Under the pieces are notes generated by a model that saw only the letters and a program-made list of their open reading frames with translations, was not told the DNA's origin and ran no database searches. Source: an uncultured Hungatella sp. (GTDB taxonomy: Bacteria; Bacillota; Clostridia; Lachnospirales; Lachnospiraceae). Taken from it: 8,991 nucleotides of DNA. The position numbers and the translations under genes were made by a program. The stretch covers positions 1 to 8,991 of the forward strand of contig CAUEKH010000079.1 of NCBI GenBank assembly GCA_959018155.1. The letters are read 5' to 3'. The number at the start of each line of letters is the position of its first letter. Within the stretch, counting starts at the first letter, position 1. Shown here piece after piece: positions 6,418 to 8,991 of this stretch.

Positions 6418-7290
6418 TCAGATATTTTCCCGAAACACATACTTCCGGATCGCCCATGCCACCCCGTCTTCCGCGTTCGACTTCGTATGGTATTTCGCGT
6501 TATCGCGGATGCACGGCATGGCGTTCCCCATCGCCACGGTCCAGCCAAATTCCGGGGTAAACATGGAGAGGTCGTTATCACTGTCCCCGAGAACCATCAC
6601 ATCCATGAAATCAATCCCCTTAAGACGGGCGTACTGCTTTAAGGCGTTGCCTTTCTGAGCCGCGGTGTTGGTGAGCTCAATGTTATCTTTAAAAGAGGAG
6701 GCCGCGGCTAAATCGGGGTAATCCAGAAAGACTTCCTTCATACGGATAACCAGTTCTTCCGGCAGGTTATTGCCGCAAATCTTATATATCTTTACAGAAT
6801 CAGGAATTTCAGCGATATTTCTTATAAACATGATCCCACTCATCCGCCGTTCAACCGCCTGCTTCAACTCCTCCGGTATGACTTTTGGCAGCGGCTTTCG
6901 CCCGTTGAGGAAGGAATACATTTCGGCCAGCTTCTTTTCCCGGTTTCCTGTAGAAAAGCGGCCATTGGAGGAGAGAATATCTAAAGGCGCCCCGTACTCT
7001 GCAAATACCTTTGTAATATCGCTCAGATTCTGAGCGGTCAGCGGGATGGACGACAGAGGCGTGCCGTCATTTTCGTATACGGCAGCGCCGCTTAAACAAA
7101 TGTAATTGCAGGAAATGCCATTGCTTTCCGTTATATTGTGGGCATCGGCGTAATCGCGCCCGCTGCAGATCAGAAATTCAACGCCGTATTCCGGCAGACG
7201 GCGGATGGCCTCCCGGTTAGCTTCTGTGATATTGGTATATGGGTCAAGAAGGGTTCCATCCATATCAGATGCAATCAATCGAATACTCAT
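6418..7290 (-). CDS. Cof-type HAD-IIB family sugar-phosphate phosphatase
   Basis: 290 residues on the minus strand, a typical Cof/YbiV/YidA length. The start at 7290 has AAGGA (plus-strand 7301-7305) about 10 nt upstream. All four HAD motifs are present: motif I DMDGTLL with nucleophile D9 and acid/base D11; motif II ICSGRD with S43; motif III lysine K213 in QKGNAL; motif IV GDSDND (235-240). The region between motifs II and III (about 85-190) is the C2B cap that sets substrate choice. Relatives dephosphorylate sugar phosphates, nucleotides or flavin/PLP precursors in the cytosol, usually with broad specificity, so the substrate cannot be assigned. It stands alone: convergent with the DUF6304-like gene and divergent from the hydrolase operon, with its own -10 box. 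Confidence 0.92.
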   Translation of the reverse strand: MSIRLIASDMDGTLLDPYTNITEANREAIRRLPEYGVEFLICSGRDYADAHNITESNGISCNYICLSGAAVYENDGTPLSSIPLTAQNLSDITKVFAEYGAPLDILSSNGRFSTGNREKKLAEMYSFLNGRKPLPKVIPEELKQAVERRMSGIMFIRNIAEIPDSVKIYKICGNNLPEELVIRMKEVFLDYPDLAAASSFKDNIELTNTAAQKGNALKQYARLKGIDFMDVMVLGDSDNDLSMFTPEFGWTVAMGNAMPCIRDNAKYHTKSNAEDGVAWAIRKYVFRENI

Positions 7291-7337
7291 AAAATACGAC
7301 TCCTTTGTGACAAATAATTTAACAACGGTATTAGTGT

Positions 7338-7343
7338 ATCATA
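7338..7343 (-). promoter_or_regulatory. Candidate -10 box for the HAD phosphatase
   Basis: On the minus strand this reads TATGAT, about 48 bases before the HAD start codon, giving a leader of about 40 nt. No good -35 is visible at standard spacing and there is no extended TGn, so the assignment is tentative. Confidence 0.35.
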
Positions 7344-7379
7344 AGTAAGCCGGTTTTACTACAGATTTGACGGACTTAA

Positions 7380-7409
7380 TCGAAGTGTCATGGGAGAGTG
7401 AAACTTCGA
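7380..7409. repeat. Inverted repeat TCGAAGT-N16-ACTTCGA
   Basis: TCGAAGT (7380-7386) and ACTTCGA (7403-7409) are perfect inverted copies. The dyad lies between the two divergent promoters, about 85 bp upstream of the hydrolase -35, a place where an activator or repressor could bind. It could also form a hairpin in RNA. Confidence 0.35.
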
Positions 7410-7410
7410 A

Positions 7411-7444
7411 TATAGATAGCATGGTATGGAGTTACCGGTCTATA
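7411..7444. repeat. Nested inverted repeat TATAGA/TCTATA with GGTA/TACC core
   Basis: TATAGA (7411-7416) is inverted at TCTATA (7439-7444), and inside it GGTA (7423-7426) pairs with TACC (7433-7436). It directly follows the 7380-7409 dyad. Each arm is short, so chance is not excluded. Confidence 0.25.
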
Positions 7445-7494
7445 GCCTCCTGCCAGTCTCATTTTTACTGAGAAAATCCACCAGGGGCTTTCTC

Positions 7495-7523
7495 TTGACA
7501 TAAGAGGTTTCCTATTATATAAC
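7495..7523 (+). promoter_or_regulatory. Sigma-A-type promoter of the hydrolase/Mur-ligase operon
   Basis: A perfect -35 TTGACA (7495-7500), exactly 17 bp, then TATAAC (7518-7523), one mismatch from consensus. Transcription would start near 7530, leaving a leader of about 115 nt before ATG 7645. This is the best promoter in the window. Confidence 0.8.
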
Positions 7524-7634
7524 TTAAGGTAAGAAATAATCAGGATGATAGACTGGTGATACTATGCGCGCCCGCTGATTCCGGTGTTATTTCCGGTTCC
7601 CGGGAAGGGGGCTTTAAGCAGAATGAAAAAGAGT

Positions 7635-7638
7635 GAGG
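7635..7638 (+). promoter_or_regulatory. Ribosome binding site favouring the hydrolase start at 7645
   Basis: GAGG (within GTGAGG) lies 6 nt before ATG 7645. The upstream in-frame GTG 7633 overlaps this site and has no Shine-Dalgarno sequence of its own (GCAGAATGAAAAAGA precedes it), so 7645 is preferred. Confidence 0.65.
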
Positions 7639-7644
7639 AAAACG

Positions 7645-8403
7645 ATGGAATGTTATATAGATGGTCTTAAGCTGTATTATGAGATTCAGGGAACTGGGGA
7701 GCCAGTCCTTTTTTTGCACGGCTGGGGGTCCAATTCCCAGGCATTTAACTGTGTCACAGAACTGCTTAAGGAGAAGTATCAGATTATAAAACTTGATTTT
7801 CCGGGATTCGGTAAGAGCGATATGGTGCCGGAAGCCTGGAATGCGGAGAAGTACGCGGATATTACGGGTAAATTCATCAAGTCTCTGGGACTGAAGGAAA
7901 TCAATCTCGTCGGCCACTCCCATGGCGGCCGCGTCATTATCAAGCTGAATTCGCTGAAACCGGATTTTAAGATTAAGAAGATTGTCTTAATCGACAGCGC
8001 CGGCATTGTGCCGCCGAAGAATTTAAAAAAGACGGTGCGCATCAAGATGTTTAAGCTTGGAAAAGCGGTGCTGAATCTGCCTCCGGTAAAACATTTCTTT
8101 CCGGATGCGCTGGAACATTACCGCGCCCATTTCGGCTCTGCCGACTATAAAAATGCGTCGGGAGTGCTGCGGGAGACGATGGTGAAGCTGGTAAATGAGG
8201 ACCTGACCTACTGCTTAAAGGACATCAAGTGTCCTACCGTGCTGATTTGGGGCGATCAGGATGACGCCACCCCGATGCGGGACGCGAAGATTATGGAAAA
8301 AGAGATTCCAGATGCCGGCCTTGTGGTGATCGAAAATGCCGGCCACTTCTCATTTTTGAAAAATCCCTACTTAGTAGCGGAAGTTATGAAATCTTTCTTT
8401 TAA
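7645..8403 (+). CDS. Alpha/beta hydrolase
   Basis: 252 residues from ATG 7645 (GAGG 6 nt upstream; the in-frame GTG 7633 would add four residues and lacks a ribosome site). The protein begins MECYIDGLKLYYEIQGTG, the normal opening of this fold. LFLHGWGSN gives the oxyanion-hole HGWG; GHSHGG (90-95) is the nucleophile elbow with S92; GDQDDATP supplies the acid D206; NAGHFSF supplies H234. The triad is complete and the cap region (about 120-190) is basic and hydrophobic. There is no signal peptide. It should hydrolyse an ester, amide or thioester in the cytosol, but the substrate cannot be read. The next gene begins 12 bases on with its ribosome site overlapping this stop codon, so the hydrolase is probably coupled to the Mur-ligase-like protein and may act on its substrate or product. 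Confidence 0.9.
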   Translation: MECYIDGLKLYYEIQGTGEPVLFLHGWGSNSQAFNCVTELLKEKYQIIKLDFPGFGKSDMVPEAWNAEKYADITGKFIKSLGLKEINLVGHSHGGRVIIKLNSLKPDFKIKKIVLIDSAGIVPPKNLKKTVRIKMFKLGKAVLNLPPVKHFFPDALEHYRAHFGSADYKNASGVLRETMVKLVNEDLTYCLKDIKCPTVLIWGDQDDATPMRDAKIMEKEIPDAGLVVIENAGHFSFLKNPYLVAEVMKSFF

Positions 8404-8415
8404 GGAGCGGCACGG

Positions 8416-8991
8416 ATGATACTCTCAATACTTGGAAATATACTCTGTTTTTTATTTTTTGCATGTTCGTACATTACATATTTACTGTACTTAATGCACA
8501 TGTTCCAGCTCAATACGTACAAGACGAATGAACAGATGAACTGGATGAAAAAGAACCAGAAGCCGCTTTTACTTAGGCTGATTCTTCCGGCCGCCGCCGC
8601 TGTGGCGTGTATCGGTTTTGCGGAAACGGGGCTTCTTATCGCCGCCGGTTTATGGCTGGTGAACGCGCTGGTCTTCTTCCGGAGAAAGAAAGCGAAGAAG
8701 CCGCTGGTATACACGCAGAGAGTGATACGGATGCTAGTCACACATTTTCTGCTGGCCGCCATTGTTTTCGGCGTGGTGTCGGGGGCTTTTCATCTCGCCC
8801 TCTGGATTCCGGCCACTCTGCTGTACCTTTTCCTGCCGCTTTTAATCCTGGCGGTCAACCGGATTAACGCCCCAATCCAGAGGAGGTTTATTAAGAAGAC
8901 GTCCAATGAAGCAAGGAAGAAAATTGCTACCATGCCAAACCTGACAGTAATCGGAATTACGGAAAGCTCCGGCAAAACAAGCGTGAAATTT
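8416..8991 (+). CDS. Membrane-anchored Mur-ligase-like protein (MurF-related), N-terminal part
   Basis: 192 codons are open to the right edge, so the C-terminus is missing. AAGGAG (8402-8407) overlaps the hydrolase stop and is 8 nt from ATG 8416. About five hydrophobic helices are visible (residues 2-26, 52-69, 71-88, 107-125, 127-147), broken by basic loops. Then comes a cytoplasmic stretch rich in Lys and Arg (156-169) and the start of an ATPase domain, NLTVIGITESSGKTSVKF. The order of membrane domain then VIGIT..S.GKTS matches a Mur-ligase family in Firmicutes and Actinobacteria annotated as MurF-like, often beside an alpha/beta hydrolase and a D-Ala-D-Ala-ligase-like gene. Such enzymes use ATP to form an amide bond. 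Odd: residue 183 (codon GAA 8962-8964) is glutamate where Mur ligases normally have glycine in TGxxGKT. The substrate is unknown. Confidence 0.78.
   Translation, partial: MILSILGNILCFLFFACSYITYLLYLMHMFQLNTYKTNEQMNWMKKNQKPLLLRLILPAAAAVACIGFAETGLLIAAGLWLVNALVFFRRKKAKKPLVYTQRVIRMLVTHFLLAAIVFGVVSGAFHLALWIPATLLYLFLPLLILAVNRINAPIQRRFIKKTSNEARKKIATMPNLTVIGITESSGKTSVKF

Larger units (their letters stand above)
7291..7644. other. Divergent intergenic region of 354 bp
   Basis: No protein gene is supported here. It holds the -10 box of the HAD gene, two neighbouring dyads (7380-7409 and 7411-7444), the promoter of the hydrolase operon (7495-7523) and a leader of about 115 nt with small palindromes (such as TTCCCGGGAA at 7597-7606) and two very short start-stop frames. 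I could not match any part to a known riboswitch or T-box. Confidence 0.55.

Noticed and set aside
6199..6642. 147-codon plus-strand frame across the convergent hairpin
   Set aside because: It overlaps the end of the DUF6304-like gene and the HAD gene, runs through the hairpin, and has no recognisable motif.
7633..7644. GTG 7633 as start of the alpha/beta hydrolase
   Set aside because: The GTG overlaps the likely ribosome site of ATG 7645 and has no Shine-Dalgarno sequence in front.
8400..8762. 120-codon minus-strand frame
   Set aside because: It is antisense to the membrane domain of the Mur-ligase-like gene, whose start, ribosome site and helices are well supported.
1..8991. CRISPR array, insertion sequence, tRNA or prophage
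   Set aside because: No regularly spaced repeats, transposase or integrase motifs, terminal inverted repeats or tRNA-like sequences were seen on either strand.

Overview
The window looks like chromosomal DNA from a low-to-mid GC Firmicute, most likely a clostridial gut-type organism (Lachnospiraceae or a close relative). This rests on the strong AGGAGG-type ribosome binding sites, the sigma-A-like promoters, the Cache-GGDEF architecture and the membrane-anchored Mur-ligase-like protein beside an alpha/beta hydrolase. The genus is inference.

Layout. (1) Positions 1-1297: the end of a surface-polysaccharide operon. It holds the C-terminus of an integral-membrane acyltransferase, then a GtrB/DPM1-like family 2 glycosyltransferase, closed by an intrinsic terminator. 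(2) 1358-3379: a monocistronic-looking membrane diguanylate cyclase (TM, dCache-like sensor, TM, HAMP-like linker, PAS-like region, GGDEF) with its own extended -10 promoter. Its active-site signature is SGDEF and it has no I-site. (3) 3380-3686: a gene-poor stretch with a possible decayed or very small ORF, a perfect 11-bp hairpin and a promoter -10. (4) 3687-6374: three co-directional genes. They are a double-CxxC zinc-ribbon protein of the DUF2310 type, an M42-family metallo-aminopeptidase, and a cysteine-containing protein resembling the DUF6304 type. Sampled stretches of the two outer genes are AT-richer than the peptidase gene between them, which hints at separately acquired accessory genes. 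(5) 6378-7290 (minus strand): a Cof/YbiV-type HAD phosphatase, convergent with region 4 and sharing an asymmetric hairpin with it. (6) 7291-7644: a 354-bp divergent intergenic region with a good -35/-10 promoter, dyad symmetries and a leader of about 115 nt. (7) 7645-8991: an operon of an alpha/beta hydrolase and, with the ribosome binding site overlapping the hydrolase stop codon, a membrane-anchored Mur-ligase-like protein cut by the window end.

How the genes relate. The glycosyltransferase and acyltransferase probably modify a cell-envelope glycan using a lipid-linked sugar. The hydrolase/Mur-ligase pair probably acts on cell-wall or another peptide-ligation chemistry. The cyclase is a stand-alone sensor for c-di-GMP signalling. 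The zinc-ribbon and DUF6304-like genes have no assigned function; a role as immunity-like or stress accessory proteins is speculation. I saw no tRNA, rRNA, CRISPR array, insertion sequence or phage gene. The most unusual items are the glutamate in the Mur-ligase P-loop, the AT-rich accessory pair around the peptidase, and the leader of the hydrolase operon.
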